Of a stretch of DNA of 64,000 nucleotides, positions 1 to 11,098 are shown one piece after another. The position numbers and the translations under genes were made by a program. Under the pieces are notes generated by a model. The model worked only from the letters and a program-made list of their open reading frames with translations, did not search any database and was not told the DNA's origin. Source of the DNA: Cercis canadensis. Its lineage: Eukaryota > Streptophyta > Magnoliopsida > Fabales > Fabaceae. The DNA lies in NCBI GenBank assembly GCA_003255065.1, contig QAOA01008427.1, forward strand, positions 53,700 through 117,699. The letters are read 5' to 3'. Numbering within the stretch: position 1 is the first letter of the stretch; every line of letters begins with the position of its first letter.

Positions 1-454
1 TTGTGGTGCCTAAGCTTCTACCTTGGTGTCTATTTTTCTTCTTTCTAGGCGCTGTGGCACCCTAGTCTCTAGAAAATATTCATTTCTTGTGCACATGTGG
101 CAATGCAGCGCTAGGACTGGGGCTGTAGTGCTTAAGCAGCTGCTTCCACCTAATTCTTCCAGAATTCTTATCTTTTTGACATCAAAAAATGCTGAAATGA
201 CTTCTGAAGACTTTTAAATTAAAAACCTACAAAATAAACAATAAAACATTAGAACCAACCTAATATATCCTAGAATAAACATACATCAAGCTAGATTAGC
301 ACAAGATAAGTGGTATAAAATCGACTTATCACTGGTCTAATGGGCTCATACCAATCTGAAAGTTGTTACTTGGGAATCATTTGCTAAAATTAAATAGACC
401 TATCCGCACTTTCATCCTTAAGGACAAGAATGCTGTTTGGGGGTTGGAGGGGTT
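1..454. other. Intergenic DNA, possibly the 3' end of a decayed gypsy element
   Basis: No gene is supported. Just before 455 the sequence has an 'aggacaagaatgctgtttgg' stretch followed by a G-rich run (about 419-450). Similar G-rich text lies just upstream of the 3' LTR in many plant Ty3/gypsy elements, so this may be the tail of an element whose LTR begins near 455. That reading is inference. The only open frame (23-217) has no recognisable domain. Confidence 0.3.
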
Positions 455-770
455 CAATGTTATGAATTAGTAGGAAAAAAGGATAGTCATAGAAAATTAG
501 TAAGCATGTGGGGAGCACGTGCTAGTGTATTTGTTGTATTGAAATATCAGATTCTGTAACTGTAGAGTAGGCAATTAGAAGATACTAACAATTCATATTC
601 TTTTCTATCTCTCTTTCTCTCTCTCCATCCCACTCTACATCTTCTTCATTTTCTGTTAGATACGTATCAAAATCAAAGTTGAAAGCTAACATTAGAATTG
701 TGTAACCAGTTTTGGCAGATTCCAAGAACTCAAATCCTTAATCCACAGTTTCACTTTTGTTAGTTCACAA
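455..770 (+). mobile_element. Possible LTR remnant
   Basis: The stretch starts with TGTTATGAATTAG directly after a purine-rich tract. It contains a CT-rich leader-like run (about 600-640) and is followed near 764 by 'aattggtgctac', which resembles a primer binding site. No second LTR or target duplication is visible in the window, so boundaries and family are uncertain. Confidence 0.3.
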
Positions 771-1750
771 ATTGGTGCTACATTCAACCTAAATTCGTCA
801 ATCTGGCACTCTAAACATGATTTGTTACCTTTATTCGGTGAATTAGGTGATCTAGAGTAAACCCTGTTAACTTAATATTTTCACAAAATCTCAGCGTTAT
901 TATTTCGAAAAGAATATCTATAGTTTTCTTTCTTTTTTTGTCATTCTCATCTCAATTGTTCAGTTGTATCTCAAGAAATTTTAAATTTTCAATTGGGTTT
1001 AAAATTTAATTTTATTGTTAACAAACAAATAGGAAAAAAGTTGGTGTTTGGTGTGAATCATAAAATAAATTAATTTAATTTTTATTATGATATTATAATT
1101 TTGGTGTTAGACCACATGGCACTTCTGATGATGTAGTAATCTATGTCAACATTTTAAGACCTACTTCTAATATATATATATATATATATATAAACTACTG
1201 ATATGGCATAATTTTCTCTATATGCTTTTAATTTTATTTGTTCCACCACTAGTGGACTTCAATTTCCACTAGCAGTGGACTAGAGCTTAACATTTGTCTA
1301 ACTTTTTAGTAACTGGCTCCTTAAAAGTTAACTCTATTAAACTAGCATATGTTTCTTTTTATTTTCTATTATTATAATTAACTCTAATCCAAATACCACT
1401 GCCACCAACAAGACATCAAATGTGATTTTATTCTGCTTCATGATTAAAATTAGTGTTAGAACACACATATGGCTGGTGGATTTGAAATACAAAGACAAGA
1501 AATTAAAAAATATGGATTCCAAATGAAGAAAATAAGAAAAAGGTAGATTCTAATGCTTCCAACTACAAGATATATCATAAAGCACTTCTACAATTTTAGG
1601 AGGAAGCAAATACAATGCTTTGATTTTCTCCGGAATCATAACAAAACACGTAGTGCTTGCAAAAGAAGGAGTGGATTTTTTTTTCCAGTTGGGAATGTGA
1701 ACTACATTTTTTTTAGATGTTCTTTTGAAAGATGATTAATGGAATCTCCA

Positions 1751-1753
<3 letters not shown>
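771..1753. other. AT-rich intergenic DNA without genes
   Basis: Nothing coding is seen. Open frames are short and lack domains. The stretch holds a TA microsatellite (1171-1192) and otherwise looks like decayed sequence up to the CA/TA microsatellite that borders the viral cluster. Confidence 0.6.
1171..1192. repeat. (TA)11 microsatellite
   Basis: Uninterrupted TA dinucleotide run read directly from the sequence. Confidence 0.95.

Positions 1754-1798
<45 letters not shown>
1754..1798. repeat. (CA)n-(TA)n compound microsatellite at the edge of the viral cluster
   Basis: About 15 CA units are followed by about 8 TA units. Viral sequence begins immediately after it: the neighbouring 'ttgaaacaaatacctc' text matches the same place in the other viral copies near 3935, 12636 and 17989. 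The run therefore marks an integration or rearrangement junction. Confidence 0.9.
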
Positions 1799-2500
1799 TG
1801 AAACAAATACCTCTATTGCAAATTTGAGTCTTGGTTAACTTATAATCTATTTGAATTTTTGAACCATTAGCACTAGACAAAGACTTTAAAGTCTTTTCAT
1901 AGTACTTAGTAGGAATTAATCTTTCTTGAATACAATTCATGTCTGCTCCTAAGTCTACTAGAGCTATGAAATTTCTATGATATTCCTCATTAATGATATC
2001 TTACAATACCATTTTTGAATTTGAACCTTATTGATGATATTCAAATAAGTTTCATGAGAATCTGAAGATTGTCCAACATCTTCATCCTTATATTTTTGAC
2101 TAGACATTTGACTATTAATATGATTCTTTAATGATAAGTTAAGCAACTGTAATTCTATTTGACTCTAATTTTGCTTTAATTGCCTAATTTCTTCTTTGGC
2201 TCTTTTGATTTCATTTTGAAGATCTTTGACAGAAACTACATGTTATTTTGAATTCATTTTTGAAAGCATATCACTAAGACTTATAGGCTTAATATTGGGT
2301 ATACTTGGTTTTTCTTGATCTATGATATCTTTTAACTTTAAAAGATATTCCTTTTTGATTTCATCATCCTCTATCTTTTCTATGACATCTATCAAAAAAT
2401 GAGCTTCTGATGAAATAACATTTATTGACTTCTTGCAATTTCCAACACAATCTGGATTTTTGCAATTTTGAACACAAGGTTCACTTGTTGAAGTGCTTGA
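1799..2500 (-). pseudogene. Viral capsid C-terminus and protease fragment, degenerate
   Basis: Read on the minus strand, this corresponds to the end of the capsid/linker region and the start of the aspartic protease that are better preserved at 5486-6836. The frame is broken by stops: two short open pieces at 1713-1940 and 1964-2146 cover the linker (SQKYKDEDVGQS) and the post-DSG protease part (TKYYEKTLKSL). It stops abruptly at the CA/TA microsatellite, where the next part of the protease is missing. Upstream (higher coordinates) it is fused near 2500 to an unrelated part of the viral genome. Confidence 0.65.
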
Positions 2501-3240
2501 TGAATAAGTTCTCTACAATCAACGTCTGATAATTGATTGAGAAAGCTATGAGAGAAGAAGAAGGTTCTTGACTTTTTTTTTTTTTTCTTTTTCCTCTTTT
2601 ATCGATTTTTCTTTAACCAGTGGGGTTAAAGGTAGAATTTGTCCTTTTCCTTTAGCCAGTGGGGCTAAAGTTTTGACACTCTTACTTATCTCACATTTGT
2701 CTTCAACCAATGGGGCTGAAGTATTAATATCCTCTATCTCTCTCTTATCTTTAGCCAGTAGGGCTAAAGTTTCATCTTCCATATCTTCAAGATTTTTGAA
2801 TTTGCTTTCATCATCCAGTGGGGATGATGATGATATACCACTGTGAGCCAGTTAGGCTGACAGAGATTCTACTTGCTTTTTGAGAAAATCATTTTCTTTG
2901 ATTAAATCAAGATTGTTGTAAGTAAGATCATTTGTGAAATATTCATTTGTACAACAAGTAGGACAAAGCTTGTGATGATATTTGTGATGAGAAAAACGAA
3001 AATAGTCTGCTACTATTTCCAAAAATAATTATTTACTATTAAAGTCATTAATATTCCAAATAGCATCTAATATTACTATTTCACAGTTATCTAAATTTAT
3101 CAAGTTACCTCTGTAATGAAAATTAGATTTTCTAGGCCAGACAAGTAACACTTGATCACCGAAAAACATCAATGATTGTCAAGGATTCATCTACAAAACT
3201 AAGTTTATTAGTATGAACAATTTATTATTTAAAAACATAT
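2501..3240 (-). pseudogene. Unassigned viral coding region with hairpin/peptide repeats
   Basis: Homologous to 14005-14675 plus 17042-17310. On the minus strand it reads an N-terminal part with a VWPRKSNFHYRGNL-like segment (about 3100-3160), a Cys-containing segment (LCPTCC, about 2950-2970), then an acidic Ser/Asp-rich part and a repeated peptide of type L-A-P-L-A-K between 2600 and 2850, ending with SFLNQLSDVDCREL near 2500-2550. I do not recognise its family. It must be a viral gene region because it lies next to the viral intergenic region in the other copy (13636-14675). An open frame covers only 2546-2782. Confidence 0.5.
2608..2860. repeat. Tandem hairpin array, copy 1
   Basis: Six inverted repeats share a five-base loop close to AGTGG. 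Clear ones are 2612-2630 (TTTAACC/GGTTAAA), 2651-2669 (TTTAGCC/GGCTAAA), 2702-2720 (TTCAACC/GGCTGAA, one A-C which is G-U in minus-strand RNA), 2750-2768 (TTTAGCC/GGCTAAA, loop AGTAG), 2808-2830 (nine-base stem TCATCATCC) and 2846-2858 (AGCC/GGCT). The spacing is 31-58 bases. The same array exists at 14266-14530. Confidence 0.85.
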
Positions 3241-3289
3241 ATATCACACTTAGTACAAATGTACTAAATAAGTCTTTTTTGTTAGATAT

Positions 3290-4014
3290 TAAATACTTAA
3301 TCCATTGATGAACTTTGTTGATAAACTCATAATTTATGACTAACCTGGGTACTTCTCTTTCTTGTTCAGCTTATTTAGTAACATAAAAAGCTGCACAACT
3401 CCAAGGAGACTTACTTGATGTAAGGAGCTTTTTGTCTAACAACTCTTGAATTTCTCTCTTGCAAATTTCTAACAATTCTTTATTCATTTGAATTGGTCTT
3501 GCCTTTGTAGGAATCTTACTTTCATGAAAATCTTTCTCATAAGGTAATTCCACCATATGCTTCTTCCTTTGCCAAAAAGCATTTGAAAGATCGGCACATA
3601 CTTGATCTTGAATCTTCTTTTGAATTTTCTCTATCCTATCTTTTACCTAAGGATTTTGAATTTGTTCTTCTATTCTCCTGTAATGAACTTCTTGATTCAA
3701 GTATTGAATTTGCTTTTGTTTCTTCATTATCATATTGATAACAGAGATTGAACTATTTTGAATTTCATTAACATCTTAATCCTTCATTGGTCTAAGAAAT
3801 TTAAATATGATTTTTTTACCACCTTGAATAGTATGTATTTCTTGAGATGTTACATGAAAAGGATAAATTTTAGTAAGGAATGGAGTTCCTAATATGACTG
3901 GTGTTGAGATATTTTTGACTAAGATAAAAGTATTTTTGAAACAAATGCCTCTATTGCAAATTTGAGTCTTGGTTAACTTATAATCTATTTGAAGTTTTGA
4001 ACCATTAGCACTAG
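3290..4014 (-). pseudogene. Viral protease C-terminus and reverse transcriptase N-terminus fragment
   Basis: On the minus strand the piece 3776-4051 includes the protease end (VILGTPFLTKIYPF), and 3371-3556 covers the start of reverse transcriptase (KARPIQMNKELLEIC and SPWSCAAFYV). A stop at about 3368 and others near 3650-3775 break the frame. The reverse transcriptase is cut off after the first tenth of the domain near 3290, where it is joined to a different viral region (2501-3240). The protease is interrupted by the solo LTR at 4015-5480. Nothing here could be a working polymerase. Confidence 0.7.
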
Positions 4015-5480
4015 TGATGAACACACTTTTTATACAATAGTTATCCCTCATACTTAGTCTTTTAAACCTCTTTTGGGCTGAATTGCATAGACTTAGACCT
4101 CATTTCATGACTTTGGATCCATTTGTGCTTAATTGCAATTTCCAGCATTACTGAGCATTTTATGCTGTCTCTGTGTTTCATGCATATCTTGAGTTTTGGA
4201 TGTCTAAAAATTCCGAGTCATACCTTGTAGGAAAGCTGAGAGAATTGTCTACAACTTTCTTTCAGGGCTCCAAAGCTAATTCGGACGTCCAGAAGGTCAT
4301 ATGCAGCCTGGAAGCCAGAGAAGACATGCTGTCGCAGGATCCTGACCTACATGCAGTATTTGGGCCATAACTTGAGTTGTGGATGTCATATGGACCTGAA
4401 ACGGGTACCATTGGAAATCTAACAGACAGAGCTTCAATTGATAGGAAGACCGGTTCACCATATTTTGTATTGAAGATGGTCTTATTTGCAGTGGAAGTTG
4501 GCTGATGGTTCCAGACACCTATTGGCACTTAAATGGGCCTAACTTCCTCATCACAAGTACAAATGGGCCCAAACCAAAGCCCAATTAAAGCTAAGGCCCA
4601 TGGGAACAAGTGTGCCCTAAGGGCAATTTGGGTGTGCATGTAATTTTGGAGGTCTATATCAGAAGAAGGAGGCAGCCGAAATTCAGAATCAAGTTATTAG
4701 ATATTTTTAGACAGATTTTGAGCTTTCCTTAGTCTCTAAGTTTTCTCTTAGATATTTTTGTAAGAACTTGGCTTCTCTTGTTCATGGAGGGCTAATTCAT
4801 CATATCAATCCAGGTTTTGGCTGTTCTGATTATTGGTTTTGAGATTATGTGTTGTTGTTACTCATTTTAGTTGTTAATCAAGTTCTTTCAATCCTCTAAA
4901 TATTCTGTTTGAATTGCTTAATTCGGATTTGGATCATTCATGTGTTCATATTCTGTTTGCATGTGATAAAAGAGGATTGTATGGTTAATTAATGGTTCTA
5001 AGCTTGGACGGATTAATTACCTTGGCTGGATTCTGGACTTAGGTTAAACTGGACTTGAATGTTTGCTTAATTCATTTAGTCCCCTGTTGAACCGAATTCT
5101 GGTTGTTGAACCGAATTCTGGTTGCTTAACCAGTAGACATCCATAGAACATTGAGAGGCTTCTTGATATGTTTTAAAGGCCAAGAACATGGTTAATAATT
5201 AAATGGATCCTTGGAAATCAAGGATGGATCAAAATCAGAATTAGTTAAGACTTGGATTGGTTGCTTTTCCTAAAACTTTACCACTTATAATTAATTTTTG
5301 TTAATCACATAAACAAACACAACCCCCCTGTTTATATGCTTCTCAATATGATTCACTAAATAGAACAATCCTTAGGTTCGACTTAGGGCTGCCCTTTGCT
5401 GCAAATAGCTTAGGTAACCGACCTTANTAGGTAACCGACCTTAAACTTTAAGTAATTTGAGGAGCCTCGGCAGCTCATCA
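4015..5480. mobile_element. Solo LTR, 1466 bp, TSD ACTAG
   Basis: The sequence starts TGATGAAC and ends GCTCATCA, and is flanked by the five-base direct repeat ACTAG (4010-4014 and 5481-5485). Removing it restores continuous viral protease sequence, which proves insertion. There is no internal coding region, so it is a solo LTR left by LTR-LTR recombination. Its start (TGAT..., then 'ttatacttagtcttttaa') resembles the LTR at 60109-61431, so the two probably belong to related gypsy families. It contains small tandem duplications (about 5090-5125 and 5406-5442). Confidence 0.88.
5406..5450. repeat. Short tandem duplication with an ambiguous base
   Basis: A 'taggtaaccgacctta' unit is present twice in a row, with the only N of the window (5427) exactly between the two units. 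The copy number may be an assembly uncertainty. Confidence 0.8.
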
Positions 5481-5485
5481 ACTAG

Positions 5486-6836
5486 ACAAAGACTCTAAAG
5501 TCTTTTCATAGTACTTAGTAGGAATTAATCCTTCTTGAATACAATTCATGTCTGCTCCTGAGTCTACTAGAGCTATGAAATTCCTATGATATTCCTCAAT
5601 AATGATTAATGATATCTTACAATACCATTTTTGAATTTGAACCTTATTGATGATATTCAAATAAGTTTTATGAGAATCTAAAGATTGTCCAACATCTTCA
5701 TCCTTATCTTTTTGACTAGACGTTTGACTAGTTATATGATTCTTTAATGATAAGTTAAGCAACTCTATTTCTATTTGACTCTGATTATGTTTTAATTGCC
5801 TAATTTCTTCTTTGACTTCTTTGATTTCATTTTGAAGATCTTTGATAAAAACTACATGTTGTTTTGAATTCATTTTTGAAAGTATATCACTAAGACTTAT
5901 AGGTTTAATATTGGGTATACTTGGTTTTTCTTGATCTATGATATCTTTTAACTTTAAAAGATATTCTTTTTTGATTTCATCATCCTCTATCTTTTCTATG
6001 ATATCTATGAGAAAATAAGCTTTTGATGAAATGACATTTATTGACTTCTTGCAATTTCCAGCACAATCTAGATCTTTGCATTTTTGAACACAAGGTTCAC
6101 CTGTTGCAGATTCAGATGATTCTGAAGCAGATGATTCGTCTTGAATATCATAAATATTTTTTAATTCATCTTCTTCAAAATTTTGTTCTGAAGGATCTCT
6201 TTTAGATTTATTCTCTGAGTCTGAAACTTTGTTGATGAATAATTTACTTAATTCTTCTTTCAACTCTTCACTAATTTTTAATGAATTTATCTTTTTTGTC
6301 ATTGGACAATTATTCTTATAATGTCCTATTTGACCACACCTATAACAAACCGGACCTTTGAATGTCTTTCTAGACTTTGAACTTCTATTTTGATTTTTTG
6401 AAGATTTACTTGACTCTTTTGAAGGCTTACTTGATTCTTCTCTGTCATAGTATTTCCTATTCCTTTTGAATTTCTTATTCCTAAATTCTTTCCTAAAGGA
6501 TTTTTGCTTGTTCCTCTTTCTTGAAGAGGGAGGAATCAAATTAGTATCAATTCCCATTTGATTATAAATATTCCCTAACTCATCTTTTCTTTTATGACTA
6601 TCTTTTTGAATCTTATTTTTAAACTTTATATCATTACACTCAACCATTACTTCTTGATTGATAGCACTAACTAGCTGACCATAGGAAGAGGTTTCATAAA
6701 CTTGAGTTAATGATAATCCTTGTTGAGTTCCAAAATTTCTTAACCTTTCTTTAACTTTTTCTGCAAATAGCTTAAGAAGACCACATATAAACTTTTCTTT
6801 CAAATAAGCTACATTGTAATCAGTTCTTAAGAACAC
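5486..6836 (-). pseudogene. Viral capsid (CCHC) to protease fragment, best preserved open frame
   Basis: An open frame of about 450 codons. Residues 1-60 look like the end of a gag/capsid fold, and 105-165 are Lys/Arg/Ser-rich. A CCHC zinc knuckle follows (C164, C167, H172, C177), then a Glu/Asp-rich segment and a likely coiled coil (about 320-375). The protease active-site motif DSGAD is near residue 429. This capsid-knuckle-protease order is that of caulimovirid polyproteins. The frame ends because of the solo LTR at 4015-5480; the protease continues at 4014. The true start lies further upstream (6837-9172), where stops break it. Longest undamaged viral piece of the window. Confidence 0.75.
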
Positions 6837-9172
6837 TTTTGAGAAAAATACATCTTTATACCATCTTAAGTCTGAGAGTTTTCTACATCTTAAGTTGGTT
6901 AAGATTTCTAATGATTTTTCTTGAAAGCTTTGAGGTTCACCTATGAAATGTTTGATGATAGCATGGATTAAGATTTCTATACATGTTGAATTATTGGTTT
7001 TTAGATCTATTGAATTTTCTATCTCTAATCTTTGATCTTCAGTGAGATAATTATCCCACCAACCTCTAAGTTGTCATGTGAAACCACTAATGACAATTCT
7101 AAGAATATTTCTTAAATTTGCTAAAGGAATTTTGACTCTAAAAGAATAGACTGCTATGAGAATTTCATTTGTATGATTCAATATTTCATGTTCACTCATA
7201 CCATCAATATTCCATTCATAAATACTAGTTCCATCATAGCTCGAATGAACATATTGACTTCTTTCTTCAAATTGAATGTCAAGAAGATTAGGTCTTGGAT
7301 AATAATTCCTAGTTTGATAAGTTCTTGAACCTTATCTTGAATTTTTTGACTTTATTGACTGCTAACTCTTCTTCTTCATTTTTGATCATATTGATTGATT
7401 GTTTCTTATCCAACTTATTGAGCTTTGCTACAATTAGATTTAATGCATCTTCATTTCCAAATCTAATATCTTTTATTTTTGAAAAGTTTGGTATCCTATA
7501 GATAGGTTGTTAAAATTTTGAACTAGTAAAAGTTATTGCAGGAGAAGAAAGAGATTTTGAGGAAGTAGGACCTAAGGAGGGAGGACCTAATGACTGACCT
7601 AAGGAAGGAGGAGAAGAGAGTTGATTCTCTACTCTAGTCATTTGATCTGATACAATCTTGAGTATTTGATTTGTATAATTATTTTGACACAGTATATTTT
7701 TTATATCTTTTAATGAAGCATTGTCCTTGTCAAGACCATGTGTCATTTTGAATGGTGAAGTTACTACATCTTCATTATGAATATTTTCTAAAAGAGGATG
7801 GACTACAGTAACAATTGTATTTCATAAAGTTTTTCAATTTTGACTTATCCTAGTGTTTGTATTGATATTTTTTGATTTTGAATAAGGATAAAATATGTCA
7901 TCTACTTTAGCATAAGGATAAAACATGTCATTTACTTCAGCATATTCTTCGAACCATTCGAAGAAAGGCATATTGGTTTCCTTGATATTTAATTCATGAT
8001 AATAAAATATCTTGAGTATATCTCTTGTATGACTGTTAAACCTTTTGAAATACCAATGTCTTTTCTCTTTGTTTGAGACTCTCATGAATTATTCCCTAAG
8101 ATAATCTTTGTCTATTTGAAACTCTTTTGATATGATACTAAGTTGACTTTGAAAATCAGACCTAGTAGGAGGCATATGAGGAGAATTAGAATCCTGAGTA
8201 TTTTGATAAACAAGTTTTGGAATAATTGGTCTAAAGTTAATTCCTGATGAATTTATTGAAGAAAAATCTATTGATCTTCTAGCAGAACTGTAATGAGTTG
8301 ATGATTCATATCTAGTAGAGTTTGATCAACTAAACTTAAGAGTAACATTCCCTGAAAAAGATTTTACAATATGATTTAATTATGGAAACTCTTGAGGTCT
8401 GGGAGGGACAACATCTTCTAGTTCCCATTCATCTACATATGAGATTTCATCACTACTATCACTTGATCATCTGTTGAATAGTCATGTTCTTCAATATTTG
8501 AACTTGAAGGTTCATGTTGGATAGACAATAATCGTCTAATCATCCTTGACATTATAATTAATTTTGACTCTAATTCAATTAATTATCTCTCTTGAACTCA
8601 CCGGGAACACCATGCTTACCAACAGTTTTATTGCCTTCCCTAGGACTTACTACCAGGAACATGTTTTCCGACTGACCAACGCTAAGTCAAGAAAAACTCT
8701 TAATCTTCTTAAAGTCTTGATATCTTATAAAGTCTTAGACTTTAAAGATCTAGGTCTAATTTAATGAACTTCTAAAACAAATATTAGAACGGTGACTAGA
8801 CAGTTAGATAAACAAGCTTCTTAAAGTGATATTGAGCAAACTTTTGATAATGTTCAATTTCTTCTTTTTCAGAAGGGTGTTCCTTTTTTAGGTATTGAAC
8901 TCTATTACTATAAAACCAATAAGCATGTTTTTAATTTTTTATGTAAGGACCAAATATCTTACCATCTTGCTTACAACTAGATATGCAATTCGTTTTGATA
9001 TTAATGAGACTTGATATCTAAGAACCCAAATGTAATAAGGATTTGTTGTTTGAACAAATTCTTTATCATGAAGAAGACTCTTGTAATGTCTAATTAAAGC
9101 TTGATCTTCTAACAAACCATAACCATAATACCTACTGACTTTGTAGCTAAACCAACTAGCCATAGTAAGCAT
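6837..9172 (-). pseudogene. Viral polyprotein N-terminal part, degraded
   Basis: This lies between the primer site (9262-9273) and the capsid frame at 6836, so it should encode the start of the polyprotein. The first open piece (8939-9172) begins MLTMASWFSYKVSRYYGYG. A paralogue of this start sits at 12977-13069 (MARWFGYRVNRYHGYG), which supports it as the real N-terminus. Further pieces are 7834-8085 (HWYFKRFNS, PFFEWFEEYA) and 7510-7746. Multiple stops and shifts separate them. A movement-protein role for the first part would fit the family layout, but I see no motif that proves it. Confidence 0.5.
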
Positions 9173-9261
9173 TCATCTTTGTTGAGTACAATTTTGAGTA
9201 AGCACCTAGAGCTAGAGCACCTACACACCCATTACCCCCACCTGATTGAATAGGCCACGAG

Positions 9262-9273
9262 GCTTTGATACCA
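9262..9273 (-). promoter_or_regulatory. Pararetroviral primer binding site (tRNA-Met type), copy 1
   Basis: On the minus strand this reads TGGTATCAAAGC, one base from the initiator tRNA-Met complement TGGTATCAGAGC used by caulimovirids. It is located about 90 bases before the first viral codon at 9172. Confidence 0.75.
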
Positions 9274-10160
9274 TTCGGAGTAGGATTGTCTCAGTTTTGA
9301 CTTAATGATTAATATGAGAGATCAGAGTTAATGAGTAAGTCAAAAACATTTATGAAAGGGTGCAGAAATTAATTTAAACATGTAAAACAAATAAAAAGTT
9401 CAAAATGAATAGTAACTTATGAATAATGTCGTGGATAGTAATCATGAACAGTAATAAATGAATAGTAATCATGAACAGTACTCGAAAAATAAAAAGGAGG
9501 CTAATCCGGCGATAGTCCACACTGGAAAGCAAAGATGAGATTATGAATGCATAATACAAAAAGTATTGAAATAGAACTTAATATTAAACAAAGTAACACT
9601 TACAACTTTGAAAGTTCTTGAAAACTTGCTTTGAAAGTAATTACAAACTTTGATACATAAGGAGAAGAGGGACCTTGAAGGTTAATGAAAGGTTTTCTAA
9701 CTTAGGCTTTGAACATGTTGAAAATCTAAGACTAAGGAGAACTTTTGAAAGGAAGAAAGCTTCACTTGGGAAAACTTCGAGTTAGGATAATTTTAGGAGT
9801 TTTCTAGGATAATGTTAAGATGATTTTAGGATAATGTTAGGATGCCTTCCTTGTGTCTTGAACTTGCATTTTATAGACCTTGATGAGTGGATTTGAGAAA
9901 AGTTGAAATCCATGGATTCCAAAGTGTTTGAAATTCATTTTTGTCTTTTGCATGATGTGTAAGGAAGCTTTTCATGATGCATTGTAATGTTGCCACTTGT
10001 CATGAGGGGTAGTCTTCATGTCTTCTAACTTTGACACTTGTCTTGCCACTTGTCATGAGGGGAGGTCTTCATGAAGTTTGTTGAATTGTTGACTATGATG
10101 ATAAGTTTGTTTGTAGCCATGTGAACTTGTCAGAACTTTTATTCCATTGTGATGTCAATT
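9274..10160 (-). promoter_or_regulatory. Viral intergenic region with TATA box
   Basis: Non-coding stretch between the post-RNase H region and the next polyprotein start. On the minus strand a TATA-like box (TCTATAAAAT, 9868-9877) lies about 600 bases before the primer site, the distance expected for a pregenomic RNA promoter and leader. The part 9280-9800 is homologous to 13153-13630. A ~20-base 'gccacttgtcatgagggg' unit occurs twice (about 9993 and 10046). Confidence 0.55.
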
Positions 10161-10199
10161 CCATAACAATCATCTTCATTTTGCGGAGTGTAACTTGAA

Positions 10200-11098
10200 T
10201 TAATTTCTTCTGAATCGGAGGAAGCAACATGAGACTCTACTTCTTTGAGTTTTTCTTTTAGCATAGCAAGTTCATTCATGAGTGCTGCTTTACCTTTTGA
10301 AGAGGTAATCTCTTGTTGAACTGGTGTCTTGGAATTAATCTATGTGAAATATTGTTGAACTCTGGGCATATCTGCAAATGAAATATCAAACTGTCTCCAC
10401 CATTTTACCTTGAATACTCGAATTAATTTTTGAAGAAAATAAGAAGGAAATAGAGGATCTTATAAGACCAACAAAGGATCCAAGCAATATTGAATTTGAT
10501 ACAAAAGGATAAGAATTTATCAATTTTAAGAATTTTTGGAGTATTATCTTTGAATAAAAGATAGGTTTCATAAACTTGAGGAATGAAAATTTAAGTGATT
10601 GGTCCACAGATGAAGAACCATTCTTTGAACCATAAAGGAAGTGATGAAGGACTGATATTTTGACAGTAGTACAAGAACCATGAGTGATTGTAAGGAGCCA
10701 GATATAGAAAATTGAACCAAGCTTTTTGATAATCAAAATAATCTAAAGGTGGATGAGAGAAATCTTTTGAAAATTTCCTTTTGGTAAGGAGCTTTTGATT
10801 CCAATCTGATTCAGAAAGGACTTTTCGAATTTTGGCTTTTGAATAAGTAATTTGATTATCCTCATTTGTATTATGAGTGAAATATACGGAACCAGTATCT
10901 ACTAAAATATTTTCATAAAATTCTCTGGTTTTGAAAAATTATTCTGGAAAGTAATGAAAGTTTTTTGGAAAAACCTTTTTAACCATATCTTTGAGATTGT
11001 TTTGTCTTTGATGTGGTTTAGGCAAACATATGTTCAGGAACATGGATTTTTGAACATAAGATGGTTGATCATGAGATGATGTTGAAGATACCAAAGCA
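10200..11098 (-). pseudogene. Viral region downstream of RNase H
   Basis: Continues the minus-strand frame after RNase H. Short open pieces include 10386-10736. Conserved-looking words are PPLDYFDYQ and WFNFLYLAPYNHSWF (about 10640-10750). I recall similar text after RNase H in endogenous caulimovirid polyproteins, but I cannot name a function. Frames are broken by stops. It ends near 10200 in a Ser/Glu-rich tail, then the intergenic region follows. Confidence 0.45.

Noticed and set aside
23-217. 64-codon open frame at the window start
   Set aside because: No domain, no supporting context, length expected by chance.
1713-1940. Open frame with Cys-Val repeats
   Set aside because: Read-through of the CA microsatellite into a viral protease fragment, not a gene.
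4262-4528. Open frames inside the solo LTR
   Set aside because: Two overlapping frames without domains in an LTR.
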